A DNA stretch of 64,000 nucleotides, from NCBI GenBank assembly GCA_035624355.1, contig DASPRQ010000103.1, forward strand, positions 22,630 through 86,629, in the 5' to 3' direction. Numbering within the stretch: position 1 is the stretch's first letter; every line of letters starts with the position of its first letter. Of the stretch, positions 24,826 to 33,054 are shown piece after piece. Source of the stretch: Usitatibacter sp035624355 (GTDB taxonomy: Bacteria; Pseudomonadota; Gammaproteobacteria; Burkholderiales; Usitatibacteraceae). The position numbers were made by a program, and so were the translations under genes. A model generated the notes under the pieces. The model worked only from the letters and a program-made list of their open reading frames with translations, did not search any database and was not told where the DNA came from.

Positions 24826-25668
24826 TTGCACGGTACTTCCATGAAGCAGATCATCGGGTGTCCACTCGGGCATATCGCTTGCGCCAGCATGATGAGTCTT
24901 GTGCTGGTTGCGTGCGCAACCGGCAACGAACCTCCACCTATCGGTAGCGGTACCGGCTCGGCCAGTCCTGCGAGCTACCCTGTCGACGTAGAGAAGACGT
25001 CGGTCAGTTTCCTCGGCAGTCCGGAAGCACAGTCGCGTGACGGAATCGAAGTCAAGCTGGATCTCTCTTCGAATTCTCCGAAACTCTATTACCGCTACGA
25101 TGTGACTTCCCGGGTCAACGGAAAGTATCTTCTGTTCATGCCGGGTGCCCCAAAGATATATTCGGTATATCGCATCCCCTTCTACAAAGCCGATTCCGAT
25201 GCATCGGTCGTTAGCGTCACCCTGACGAACAGTTCTCCCCGAGTACTGGATACATCACGTGCCGTGTGCGAGTTCGACCTGGACGGTCAAGCCGTGGTGA
25301 CGGTACCGCTCAAGACGGGGGCCCTATTGCCGGAGCATTCTTCGGCCGTGCAGGTCATGGGTCCGACGATGAGCCAGCTCAAGGGGCACAAGGAAATGAC
25401 CATCTGGATCTACCAGATCGGGGCAACGGAAGCCGGAAGAGGTGAGATACCATTCAAGTGGACGTTGCCCTACACGCTGACGGTCACATCCGGCACGGAA
25501 GAAGCCAGGTTGATCGGCGAATCTCCGACGGAATCCAAGGTCAAGCGTTATGAAGGTCTCGTCGAACCGGCCGGATCTGAAGCTCTCATCGAGCCGGCCG
25601 GATCTCAAGCTCGCATCGAACCGACCGGATCTGTCACCGGGTCATCGCTACTGCGTCCCAGCAAATAG
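24826..25668 (+). CDS. lipoprotein of unknown function with C-terminal 9-residue repeats
   Basis: This 280-residue protein has a hydrophobic N-terminus (MMSLVLVAC) ending in a lipobox with Cys near residue 30, so it is a predicted lipoprotein. The 200-residue middle is beta-rich with no motif I recognise. The tail carries three 9-residue repeats (V/I)EP(A/T)GS(E/Q)A(L/R). The TTG at 24826 has GAGG nine bases upstream; an ATG at 24841 keeps the signal peptide but has no ribosome site, so the start is uncertain. It begins 6 bases after the cytochrome stop, implying cotranscription and a role in the same surface electron-transfer module. It has no heme motif. Confidence 0.7.
   Translation: MHGTSMKQIIGCPLGHIACASMMSLVLVACATGNEPPPIGSGTGSASPASYPVDVEKTSVSFLGSPEAQSRDGIEVKLDLSSNSPKLYYRYDVTSRVNGKYLLFMPGAPKIYSVYRIPFYKADSDASVVSVTLTNSSPRVLDTSRAVCEFDLDGQAVVTVPLKTGALLPEHSSAVQVMGPTMSQLKGHKEMTIWIYQIGATEAGRGEIPFKWTLPYTLTVTSGTEEARLIGESPTESKVKRYEGLVEPAGSEALIEPAGSQARIEPTGSVTGSSLLRPSK
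25561..25641 (+). repeat. three 27-bp tandem repeats in the lipoprotein gene
   Basis: Units at 25561, 25588 and 25615 share the core CGA(A/G)CCG(G/A)CCGGATCT. High DNA identity implies recent expansion. They encode an extended, Pro/Gly-containing tail that could act as a flexible tether. Confidence 0.85.
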
Positions 25669-25809
25669 TCGAGCATTGCTGGTGATACTTGCCTACAGGC
25701 GCCGATCTTCGAGGGGGGTTCCGCGGCAGCGCTGGCGCCTCGCTTTGGACACCTTGGTGATCGCCGCCTTCAGGGCGTCATGGGCATCCGGCTGCGCGTT
25801 ACACCCTGT

Positions 25810-26544
25810 CTAAGTGCGAGGGATCCGGGCTAAGGGCACCGCGTCGCGCAGCCACCGCCCGTAGAGGCGGTTGGCGACCGCGCCGAGCGCCGGCAGGCGC
25901 CGCGGCGCCTCTTCGGCGATGCGCGCTCCCGCCTGCACCGCCGGGCTGGCGCGGCTTTCCTCCAGCTCGCGCGCGCCGCTCTCGATCCAGCTCGCGATCA
26001 TCTCCGGGGTCATTTCCACGTGGCATTGCAGGCCGAGGTGCCGCCCGCCGACCACGTAGGCCTGGTTCGCGCAGTGCTCGCCCGTGAGGATGCGCTCGCC
26101 ACCGGGCGGGATCGAAAAGGTCTCGCCGTGCCACTGGAAGGCCACGAACTCGCGCGGCTCGCCGCCGAACCAGTCGCGCGCGAGCGGCGTGTCCTCGACG
26201 CGCACGCGACCCCAGCCGATCTCCTTCACCGGGTTGGCCGAGACGCGCGCGCCCAGGGCGCGCGCGAGCATCTGGGCGCCGAGGCAGTGGCCGATCACCG
26301 GCACGCCGAGGCCGACCGCGTCGCGCATGAGTGCCAGCACCGGCTGCGTCCACGGGAGCTCGTCGTTCGCGCTCATCGGCCCGCCCATGAACGCGAGGCC
26401 GGCGAAGGGCTCGCTCGAGGCGGGCACGGCCTCGCCTTCGTCGAGCGCGACGAGCTTCCAGTCGACGCCGTGCGAGGCGAGGAATGTGGCAAAATGGCCC
26501 GGCCCCTCGGTGCGCGCGCAACGGAAGACCAGGACCGGCTTCAC
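25810..26544 (-). CDS. class I glutamine amidotransferase-like protein
   Basis: This 244-residue protein has the GMP-synthase-like GATase1 fold. The nucleophile is C87 in GHCLGAQML, the oxyanion region is FMGGPMSAND, and a His-x-Glu (CHVE) near residue 175 completes the triad. Stand-alone members of this group hydrolyse gamma-glutamyl bonds or glutamine; the partner is unknown. The start is GTG with AGAGGG upstream, lying inside the divergent gene that starts two bases away. It marks the return to high-GC DNA after the cytochrome insert. Confidence 0.85.
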   Translation of the reverse strand: MKPVLVFRCARTEGPGHFATFLASHGVDWKLVALDEGEAVPASSEPFAGLAFMGGPMSANDELPWTQPVLALMRDAVGLGVPVIGHCLGAQMLARALGARVSANPVKEIGWGRVRVEDTPLARDWFGGEPREFVAFQWHGETFSIPPGGERILTGEHCANQAYVVGGRHLGLQCHVEMTPEMIASWIESGARELEESRASPAVQAGARIAEEAPRRLPALGAVANRLYGRWLRDAVPLARIPRT

Positions 26545-26546
26545 CG

Positions 26547-27200
26547 ATGCCCTCTCTCAGGATTCGCCAGATCGCAGCCGCCCTGTGCGCCCTCGCCGCA
26601 TGCGGCGCGGGGGCGACCGACGTGAACGTGATCGGCCTCTTCCCGGGGAAGGCGGTGCTCGTGATCGACCGCGGCCCCCCGCGCACGGTGTCCGCCGGGG
26701 AGCGCACGCCCGAGGGCGTGCTCCTCATCTCCGCCGATTCGAAGGGCGCCGTCGTCGAGATCGACGGCAAGCGCCAGGCCCTCGAGATGGGGCAGAGCTA
26801 CGAGACCGCGGCGCCGCAGTCCGACTCGCGCCCCACCGTGACGCTCCCCGCCGACTCGCGCGGCCAGTTCTACGCGAGCGGCCAGGTGAACGGCTCGCAC
26901 GTGCGCTTCATGGTGGACACGGGCGCGACCTCCGTGCTGCTGCCGGCCTCCGAGGCGCGGCGGCTGGGCATCGACTACCGCAAGGGCGAGCCCGGGCGCA
27001 TCCAGACCGCCAACGGGTCCGCGCAGGCCTGGCACGTCACCCTCGACAGCGTGACCGTGGGCAGCATCACCGCGTACGACGTGGATGCCGTGGTGGCCGA
27101 GGCTCAGGGGCTCGATGTGGCGCTCCTCGGGATGAGCTTCCTCAACCGCACCGAAATGCGCCGCGACGGCGCCTACATGACGCTCACGAAGCGCTACTAG
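26547..27200 (+). CDS. retropepsin-like aspartic protease, secreted
   Basis: This 217-residue protein has a signal peptide of about 23 residues ending GAGA, a linker, then a single-lobe aspartic protease domain. D124-T-G126 sits in FMVDTGATSVLLP, and the second hydrophobic loop is ALLGMSFL, as in the bacterial clan AA (TIGR02281-type) family. Such proteins dimerise to form the active site; the substrate is unknown. The ATG is two bases from the divergent GTG. Its TAG interlocks with the folE2 stop as CTAG. Confidence 0.85.
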   Translation: MPSLRIRQIAAALCALAACGAGATDVNVIGLFPGKAVLVIDRGPPRTVSAGERTPEGVLLISADSKGAVVEIDGKRQALEMGQSYETAAPQSDSRPTVTLPADSRGQFYASGQVNGSHVRFMVDTGATSVLLPASEARRLGIDYRKGEPGRIQTANGSAQAWHVTLDSVTVGSITAYDVDAVVAEAQGLDVALLGMSFLNRTEMRRDGAYMTLTKRY

Positions 27201-28009
27201 CCGCGGGCCGCGTCCATGCCCTTCGCGATCATCGCGTAGGCCGAGTGGTTGTGGATGGACTCGAAGTTCTCGCTCTCGATCACGTAGCCCACGATGCGCG
27301 GGTCGCGGTTCAGGTCGGAGGCGATGTCGCGCACCATGTCCTCGACGAACTTGGGGTTGTCGTAGGCGTGCTCCGTCACGTACTTCTCGTCGGGACGCTT
27401 GAGCAGTCCCCAGAGCTCGCACGAGGCGCGGCTCTCGACCCGGTCGATGAGGTCCTCGATCCAGACGAAGGCGTTGATGCGCGCCGCCACCGTGACGTGG
27501 GAGCGCTGGTTGTGGGCGCCGCGCTCCGAGATCTTCTTCGAGCAGGGGCACAGGCTCGTGACCGGGACGACGACCTTGAGCGTGAACGTCTCGCGGCCGT
27601 CGCGGATCTCGCCCACGAAGGTCACCTCGTAGTCCATGAGGCTCTGCACGCCGGAGACCGGGGCCTTCTTCGACACGAAGTAGGGGAACGTCATCTCGAC
27701 CTTCCCGGTCTCGGCCTCGAGCTTCTTCACCATCTCGCGCAGCATGAGGCGGAAGGTGTCGGGGGAGATCTCGCGCTCGCCGGCGTTGAGGATCTCGACG
27801 AAGCGCGACATGTGGGTGCCCTTGAAGTGGTGCGGGAGCCCCACGTACATGCCGAACTGGGCGACGGTGTGCTGCACGCCGCCCGCGCGCTCGCGGATCT
27901 TCACGGGATGGCGGATGTCCTTGATCCCGACGCGGTCGATCGCCAGGCGCCGCGTGTCGGGCGTGGCCTGGACGTCGGGGATGGAGGCGCTCGCCTCGCG
28001 CTGGTTCAT
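27197..28009 (-). CDS. folE2: GTP cyclohydrolase FolE2
   Basis: FolE2 (type IB GTP cyclohydrolase) makes dihydroneopterin triphosphate for folate, and queuosine where present, and unlike FolE can work with metals other than zinc. The 270-residue protein has the family blocks HPVKIRERAGG, PHHFKGTHMSRFVEI, VPVTSLCPCSK with the metal Cys at C154, and SIHNHSAYAM. Zur regulation is common in the family, but I see no Zur box upstream. Stop codons of this gene and the facing protease overlap (CTAG). Confidence 0.93.
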   Translation of the reverse strand: MNQREASASIPDVQATPDTRRLAIDRVGIKDIRHPVKIRERAGGVQHTVAQFGMYVGLPHHFKGTHMSRFVEILNAGEREISPDTFRLMLREMVKKLEAETGKVEMTFPYFVSKKAPVSGVQSLMDYEVTFVGEIRDGRETFTLKVVVPVTSLCPCSKKISERGAHNQRSHVTVAARINAFVWIEDLIDRVESRASCELWGLLKRPDEKYVTEHAYDNPKFVEDMVRDIASDLNRDPRIVGYVIESENFESIHNHSAYAMIAKGMDAARG

Positions 28010-28042
28010 GTCGGAATCGGGAACCTGTCGGCAGGACTTTCA

Positions 28043-28072
28043 ATTATATAGGGCGGCGGCGCGGGCCGTGAA
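28043..28072 (-). promoter_or_regulatory. putative folE2 promoter
   Basis: On the minus strand TTCACG and a perfect TATAAT are 18 bases apart, giving a start about 27 bases before the folE2 ATG. Confidence 0.5.
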
Positions 28073-28088
28073 ACCGGCGGCCGGGCCC

Positions 28089-28877
28089 TCAGGGCAGCCG
28101 TCCGGCGACGATGAGGCGGTGCGTGAGCAGGTGGATCGGCTCCCAGAGGAGCATGTCGTCGAACGCGTTGCCGGGCTCCGCGCTGGCCTCGTGCGAGACG
28201 AACACGGCGTCGCCGTCGAGGTTGCGCGCCTCGTCGCTCGCCGGCGCGGGAGTGGCCGTGGCGTTCGGCCCGAGCGAGAGGATCACGAAGGCGGCGCGCC
28301 GCGTGAGCTGCCGCGTCGCGGGCCCGCAGCCCGCGCCGGTGGCCTCGCGCCCGCTCGAGCAGATCACGAGGAAGCGCGGGGCCGCGCCGATGCCGGACAG
28401 GGTGGCCGCCTGCAGCCCGTCGGTGCGCGTGAGCGGGTTGGCCACGCCGCCCACGGCGCCCCCGTACACCGCGTAGCGGATCCGGTTGTTCGGGCTTCCC
28501 CAGGGATCGCGCAGGAATCCCTCGGAATCGAGGCCGGCGAGCCCGAGGGTCGCCGCGGGCAGGTATCCGCCGTAGAAGGCCGCGCACTCGCCCGTCGAGG
28601 CGTCGGCTCCCGGCGCGAACGCCTCGAGCCCGTTGCCGCCGTCCACGGCGGGACACGGCAGGCGCCCGTGGGTCGCGGCGAAACCCAGGAGGGCGTCGCG
28701 CGCTTCGCGCAGCGTGCGGCGCAGCTCGGCCTGGCGGTGCAGCTGCACCTGGGCCGCGAGCGGCAGCGCGAGCCCCGTGAGCATCACCGCTAGCACGGCG
28801 AGCACGACGCCCATCTCGAGCAGGGCGAACCCGCGCGCCCGGCCGGCGAAGCGCTCAAGGATAGGTCGCAGCCGCAT
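28089..28877 (-). CDS. large prepilin-like protein (MSHA-type locus)
   Basis: This 262-residue protein has a 16-residue leader and the prepilin site RG|FALLEMGVVLAVLAVMLTGLALP with Glu5, so it is a PilD substrate. The globular part carries ALLGFAATHGRLPCP...DG, GYLPAATLGL and IRYAVYGGA, a pattern shared with the product of the preceding gene. Several cysteines suggest periplasmic disulfides. It is the last gene of the operon and overlaps its neighbour by 23 bases. It resembles the MshO/MshP-region minor pilins of MSHA loci but cannot be assigned precisely. Confidence 0.78.
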   Translation of the reverse strand: MRLRPILERFAGRARGFALLEMGVVLAVLAVMLTGLALPLAAQVQLHRQAELRRTLREARDALLGFAATHGRLPCPAVDGGNGLEAFAPGADASTGECAAFYGGYLPAATLGLAGLDSEGFLRDPWGSPNNRIRYAVYGGAVGGVANPLTRTDGLQAATLSGIGAAPRFLVICSSGREATGAGCGPATRQLTRRAAFVILSLGPNATATPAPASDEARNLDGDAVFVSHEASAEPGNAFDDMLLWEPIHLLTHRLIVAGRLP

Positions 28878-30381
28878 GGCGGGTATGGTCGGGATCCGGC
28901 GCGAGGACCACGCGATCGCAGGAGGCCGACGCGCAGGCGGGCGCCTCGGCGCAGCTCGCCGTCACGATCACCGCGACCTGCGCCCCGCGCGCTACGTTGC
29001 GCCCGGTCGCCTCGTCGATCGCGATGCACCCACCCGCGGCGCAGTCGGGCGTGCCGGGCCCTTCGGGCGAGAAGCCGCGGGCGAGCGCGTAGGAGACGTA
29101 CGGGCGCCACGTGCCCCACCACGCGTTGCCCGCGAGGCTCGCGGTCTCGCCCTCGTCCGCGGGCGTCCCGGCGGGCGCGTCGCGCACGGGCCCCGCGTCG
29201 TCGGGCGCCACCGCGATGCCGCACGCGTCTTCCCGGGTCGGAAGCTCGTCGCGGCTTTCGGGGTGGCGCGGCGTGGCGCGCCACCAGCGCTCGAGCATGC
29301 GCCCGCCGCTCGAACCGGCGCTGCGCTCGAAGGGCGTGTCGGGCACGCCGCCGAGCGGGGCGCCCTCGAGATCGGGCGCGTTTCCGGCGAAAGCCGTTTC
29401 CCGGCACGAGGCGGCCGGCCACGGATAGCGTCCCGCGTTCTCGGGGCGCGTCGCGTAGTAGCGCAGGCAATGCACCACCTCGAGGGCGACGCGCCGCATG
29501 ACCGCGGGCATGAGATCGCGGTACGTGATCGCGGCGATCCGGTCGTTCACGACGACCTCGCCGCTGGGCAGGCGCACCGGGCCCTGGATGAAGCCGTTGG
29601 CGTCGAGCGCTCGGCCGGCGGCGTCGTTGCGGTCCACGAAGTCGGCGTTGTCCTCGCCCGCGGCACCCGGGGCGCGGTCGAGGTAGTTCGCCGGATCGCA
29701 GCGCGCGGCGCGCCGCGGCGGGTCGAGGATGCAGCGGCCCTCGGAGTCGCAGGCGCCGGGCGCGCATTCGCGCCGCTGGTCGACGCGGGATCCGTCCGGC
29801 CCGAGGCGCGCGAGGGGCGCCCCCGGCGCGATCACCACCGCCGCGGCCCCGCCCTGCTGCGCGCGCGCCGGATCGGCGAGCGTCGCGTCGTGGACGACGC
29901 TCCCCGAGAGATCGCGCACCGTGATCGCGCCGAGCGCCGCCGCGGGCGACATGTCGACGCACGGCCGGCTCGCCGCGCAGTTGAGCAATCCCTTGTGCTT
30001 GCTCGACACGGCGTACCACAGGGGCTCGCCGTCGCCGTCGCGAAGCTCGGCGAGGCCCAGCGTCTTCCACGGCAGCCGGCCGACCCGCTCGTCCGCGCCG
30101 CTCGCGCCGTCGAGGGAGCCGCAGGTCGGCTCGGCCCAGCCGTCGCCGTCGAGGTCGGGGCAGGGGAGGTAGCCGGGGCCGACGGCGGACGTGAGGGGAC
30201 GGTCGGCGGCATAGGCGATGAGCGCCTCGCGCGCCTCGCCGAGCGCGTGCTCGGTGAGGCGCCCGCGCAGCGCCGCCGTGGCGAGGCCCGCCGCGGTAGC
30301 GACGAGCGCGAGCGCGCAGGCGAGCAGGACGAGCGTGGTGAAGAGAAGGATGGCGCCGCGCGGGCGCCCGGTGCCCGGCAT
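28855..30381 (-). CDS. large PilX-like minor pilin/assembly protein
   Basis: This 508-residue protein has a short basic N-terminus and a single helix AILLFTTLVLLACALALVATAAG lacking Glu5, as in PilX/PulK-type proteins. Then come GEAREALIAYAA, GYLPCPDLDGDGW and GRLPWKTLGL...LWYAVS, motifs matching the next gene product, and a long Cys-rich domain (pairs such as CAPGACDSEGRC). It probably sits in the tip or adhesive complex of the MSHA-type pilus. It starts 96 bases after the mshK-like gene. Confidence 0.7.
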   Translation of the reverse strand: MPGTGRPRGAILLFTTLVLLACALALVATAAGLATAALRGRLTEHALGEAREALIAYAADRPLTSAVGPGYLPCPDLDGDGWAEPTCGSLDGASGADERVGRLPWKTLGLAELRDGDGEPLWYAVSSKHKGLLNCAASRPCVDMSPAAALGAITVRDLSGSVVHDATLADPARAQQGGAAAVVIAPGAPLARLGPDGSRVDQRRECAPGACDSEGRCILDPPRRAARCDPANYLDRAPGAAGEDNADFVDRNDAAGRALDANGFIQGPVRLPSGEVVVNDRIAAITYRDLMPAVMRRVALEVVHCLRYYATRPENAGRYPWPAASCRETAFAGNAPDLEGAPLGGVPDTPFERSAGSSGGRMLERWWRATPRHPESRDELPTREDACGIAVAPDDAGPVRDAPAGTPADEGETASLAGNAWWGTWRPYVSYALARGFSPEGPGTPDCAAGGCIAIDEATGRNVARGAQVAVIVTASCAEAPACASASCDRVVLAPDPDHTRHAAATYP

Positions 30382-30477
30382 GCCGCTCTCCGGTGGGATC
30401 GAGGATGCAGCATCGCGCAGCGCGGCCGCGTGCGCCCGTCGAAACCCCGCGCGAGCCGCGCGCGGTGTGCGCTTGAC

Positions 30478-30822
30478 TCAGCGCGCCTTCTCGCGCTCGA
30501 CCTTCACCTTCTCGGCGCTGCGCGCATAGGCGCTCACCTCGCCGGGGTCGAGGGCGCGCCGGGCCCCGGGGCCCGGGACGCGCATGGGGCGGCCGTCGAT
30601 CCAGATCGTGGCGTGACCGTCGCTGCGCTCGACGTAGCCCGTGAGGGCGTGGGCGCCTTCGGCCGCGGGGGCGCTCGCCTCGACAGGTTCGCCGCGGCGC
30701 TCCTGGTCGAGGCGGGCGCGCTCGGCCGGCGTGAAGAAGAGCGTGCCGAGGCCGTCGGCCCGGGCGGTGGCCGCGGCGAGCGCGGCCGCGGCGAGGACGC
30801 AGCCGAGGAGCCTAGCCGGCAC
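30478..30822 (-). CDS. mshK: MshK-like periplasmic protein
   Basis: This 114-residue protein has a GTG start and a signal peptide ending ATARA near residue 22. Its C-terminal half has the MshK-like pattern LTGYVERSDGHATIWIDGRPM. MshK is a small accessory protein of MSHA pilus assembly, probably near the secretin. It overlaps the upstream gene by 11 bases. The assignment rests on position plus this weak motif. Confidence 0.6.
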   Translation of the reverse strand: MPARLLGCVLAAAALAAATARADGLGTLFFTPAERARLDQERRGEPVEASAPAAEGAHALTGYVERSDGHATIWIDGRPMRVPGPGARRALDPGEVSAYARSAEKVKVEREKAR

Positions 30823-31429
30823 GGTGGCCCACCTTGTCCTTCAGGGTGATCCACTCGAGCGAGCAGTCGGCCTCGACGTGGGGCTGGATCGCCGTCGGCG
30901 GGGTCTCGAGGCGGCGCAGCGTGCACCGGTCCACGGGGTAGAAGCCGCGCTGCGAGCGGGTGAGCTCGTCGAGGAAGCCGAGGACGTCGCCCTCGTGCAG
31001 CCCGCGCGCGCGCAGCTTCACGCGGCTCGCGAGGATGTCGATCGCGGGATAGACCCGCACGCCCGCGAGAGGGAGGGTGCGCTGGGGCGCGATCTCGTAG
31101 TCGAGCGTGAACAGCTGGTAGCGCGAGCGCAGCGAGTTCACGAGCTCCACCAGGTCGAGGCGCTTCTCGCGCTCCAGCAGCCCGCGGTCGACGAGGGTGC
31201 GGAACACCTCCGCCGACTCGTTCAGGCTCTCGCGCTCGCGCCGCGCGTTGTCCAGGCGGGTCCTCGCCTCCAGCAGGCGCCGGCTCGCGTTGGCGCTGTC
31301 GCGCGTCTCCTTGGTCCCGTACCAGTAGCTTCCGTAGACGATCGCGCCGCCGGCGAGGATGGCGGCCCCGAGGACCAGCCAGGAGGCCCTCAGCGCCTTC
31401 CAGCCCTCGGGGCTGAAGATGGGACTCAC
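30812..31429 (-). CDS. mshJ: MshJ/PilO-like inner-membrane protein
   Basis: This 205-residue bitopic protein has a transmembrane segment at about residues 14-34 (ASWLVLGAAILAGGAIVYGSYWYG), a charged coiled-coil with many Arg/Glu, and a small C-terminal ferredoxin-like domain. That is the PilO/GspM/MshJ architecture of the alignment complex linking inner membrane and secretin. The start is GTG overlapping the preceding stop by 4 bases. Longer upstream extensions of the frame lie inside another gene and are rejected. Confidence 0.72.
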   Translation of the reverse strand: MSPIFSPEGWKALRASWLVLGAAILAGGAIVYGSYWYGTKETRDSANASRRLLEARTRLDNARRERESLNESAEVFRTLVDRGLLEREKRLDLVELVNSLRSRYQLFTLDYEIAPQRTLPLAGVRVYPAIDILASRVKLRARGLHEGDVLGFLDELTRSQRGFYPVDRCTLRRLETPPTAIQPHVEADCSLEWITLKDKVGHRAG

Positions 31430-33045
31430 GCGCCGCCCTCGTGGTCGCGCACGACGCGCAGCACGAAGCGCGGCTCCATCGTGGCGGGCTCGTCGGTGGA
31501 TTGCACTCCCTTGATCTCCACCGAGGGCCGCGTGTCGAGCGGGCTCGCCACGACGTCGGCGTGCGTCTGCGGCAGCGCGGAAAGGTCCTTCGCGACGCCC
31601 TGCACCGCGTCCAGCGCGCCGCGGAAGTCGTTGCTGGGCACGCGCACCGTGCCCTCGACGAGCGCGACCTCGTAGCGCCCGCCGGAGAACGGGTGCTGCG
31701 CGGGCTCGACCGGCCTCGCCGTCGCGGCCGCGGACTCCTTGTCGACCGAGGTGACGGGCGGGGCCGGGGGCGGGGCGGTCTTCGCGAGGACGGGGGCCGC
31801 CTTCGGATCGTCCGTCGCGAGCCACGCGATCTGCGAGAGGCTCACCTCGGGGTGGCGCTCGAGGATCCGGGAGAGCGCGGCCGCGAAATCGGTGACCCGC
31901 GGGAAGCCGCGGATCGCGGAGTTGTAGAACGCCACCGTGTCGTGCATGGTCGAGCCGGCCGCCCCGAACGACGGCAGCGAGCGGCTGATGCGGTCGTACT
32001 CCTGGTCGAACGAGGCGATCTGCTGCGACACGTGCTGGCCCTTGTCGCTCGTCTCGAGCGCCTGGCTCACGTTCCAGGCTCCCCAGGCGGCGCACGCGGC
32101 CAGGACCCCCGCCGAGGCGCGCACGAGGCCCACGCGCGCGCGCCGCAGGGTCTCGAAGCGGCGCATCTCGGCGGAGGCGAAGTGGTTCGCGCCCGGCCGC
32201 ATGAGGAAGAGGTGCACGAACACCTCCTCCGCGGTCGACCCGAGCGGCGGGGGCTTGAGCCTCAGCTTGGCGGCGACCTGCTCCATGTCGAGGATGCGGT
32301 GCTGGATCTGCGCGAAGTCGCGCAGCGCCGGCTGCACGATCACGCGGTCGCTCGGGTGCAGCATCACGCACACCTCGAGGCGGTCGCCCTCGCCGAAGTG
32401 GCGCAGGCTGTCCAGGTACTGCCACGTGCGCGTCGTCTCCTCCGAGATCACGGCGCCGAGGCTCTGGCCTTCCTCCGGGTCGATCGGGGTGAGGCGGCTG
32501 AACTTCATCTCGCGGTCGCGGAAGTAGGTCTGCCGCATCGCCCCGCCCGGCGTGAAGGTCACGAGCAGCGTGTGCGGGAAGCCGAGGTCGAGCTCGTCGA
32601 GCATCACGCTGCTGAGCACGGCCGCCGAATGCACGCCCGCGAGCGGCACGCTCAGGCGCTCGACGGCCTCGAGCCAGGGCCGCAGGACCTCGGGGTTGGT
32701 GATCGCGGTGTACAGGACGCGGTCGTCGCGCCGGCCCTCCGGCTCGCGCCCCTGCACGACGGCGTAGCGGTACGGGGTGTTGCGGAACATCTGGGCGAGC
32801 TTGCGGGCGAGGATCGCCTCGCGGTCGCGGCCGCCCACGTGCGGGATGGTGTCGAGCCGGAAGTCCTCCTCGGCGAGGTCCGTGAACAGGTGGACCGGAA
32901 CGCCGGCGAGCGTGGCGAGGTGGCGCTCGAACTCCGCCGCGCCCGCGCCCGACGCGGCGAACTCGCGCCGCGTGGTGATGCGCTTGCCGCTCGTCACCAT
33001 GCTCACCAGGCGGCTGTTCGTGAGGTAGATGAAGTGTCGCGACAC
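31426..33045 (-). CDS. mshI: MshI-like fused PilM/PilN protein
   Basis: In this 539-residue protein the first 300 residues resemble the actin-like PilM/GspL cytoplasmic fold. A transmembrane helix at about 308-325 (ASAGVLAACAAWGAW) and a periplasmic coiled-coil plus small domain follow, as in PilN. Fusion of the two parts is typical of MshI/GspL-like proteins, and this one is long. It would couple the MshE/MshG motor to the secretin. GTG start, 9 bases after mshG; stop overlaps mshJ. Confidence 0.7.
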   Translation of the reverse strand: MSRHFIYLTNSRLVSMVTSGKRITTRREFAASGAGAAEFERHLATLAGVPVHLFTDLAEEDFRLDTIPHVGGRDREAILARKLAQMFRNTPYRYAVVQGREPEGRRDDRVLYTAITNPEVLRPWLEAVERLSVPLAGVHSAAVLSSVMLDELDLGFPHTLLVTFTPGGAMRQTYFRDREMKFSRLTPIDPEEGQSLGAVISEETTRTWQYLDSLRHFGEGDRLEVCVMLHPSDRVIVQPALRDFAQIQHRILDMEQVAAKLRLKPPPLGSTAEEVFVHLFLMRPGANHFASAEMRRFETLRRARVGLVRASAGVLAACAAWGAWNVSQALETSDKGQHVSQQIASFDQEYDRISRSLPSFGAAGSTMHDTVAFYNSAIRGFPRVTDFAAALSRILERHPEVSLSQIAWLATDDPKAAPVLAKTAPPPAPPVTSVDKESAAATARPVEPAQHPFSGGRYEVALVEGTVRVPSNDFRGALDAVQGVAKDLSALPQTHADVVASPLDTRPSVEIKGVQSTDEPATMEPRFVLRVVRDHEGGA

Positions 33046-33054
33046 GCGCGCTCC

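Noticed and set aside
25550..25813. An 87-codon plus-strand frame over the lipoprotein tail and the following gap
   Set aside because: It is out of frame with the lipoprotein repeats and has no start signal; the gap 25669-25809 holds nothing I can identify.
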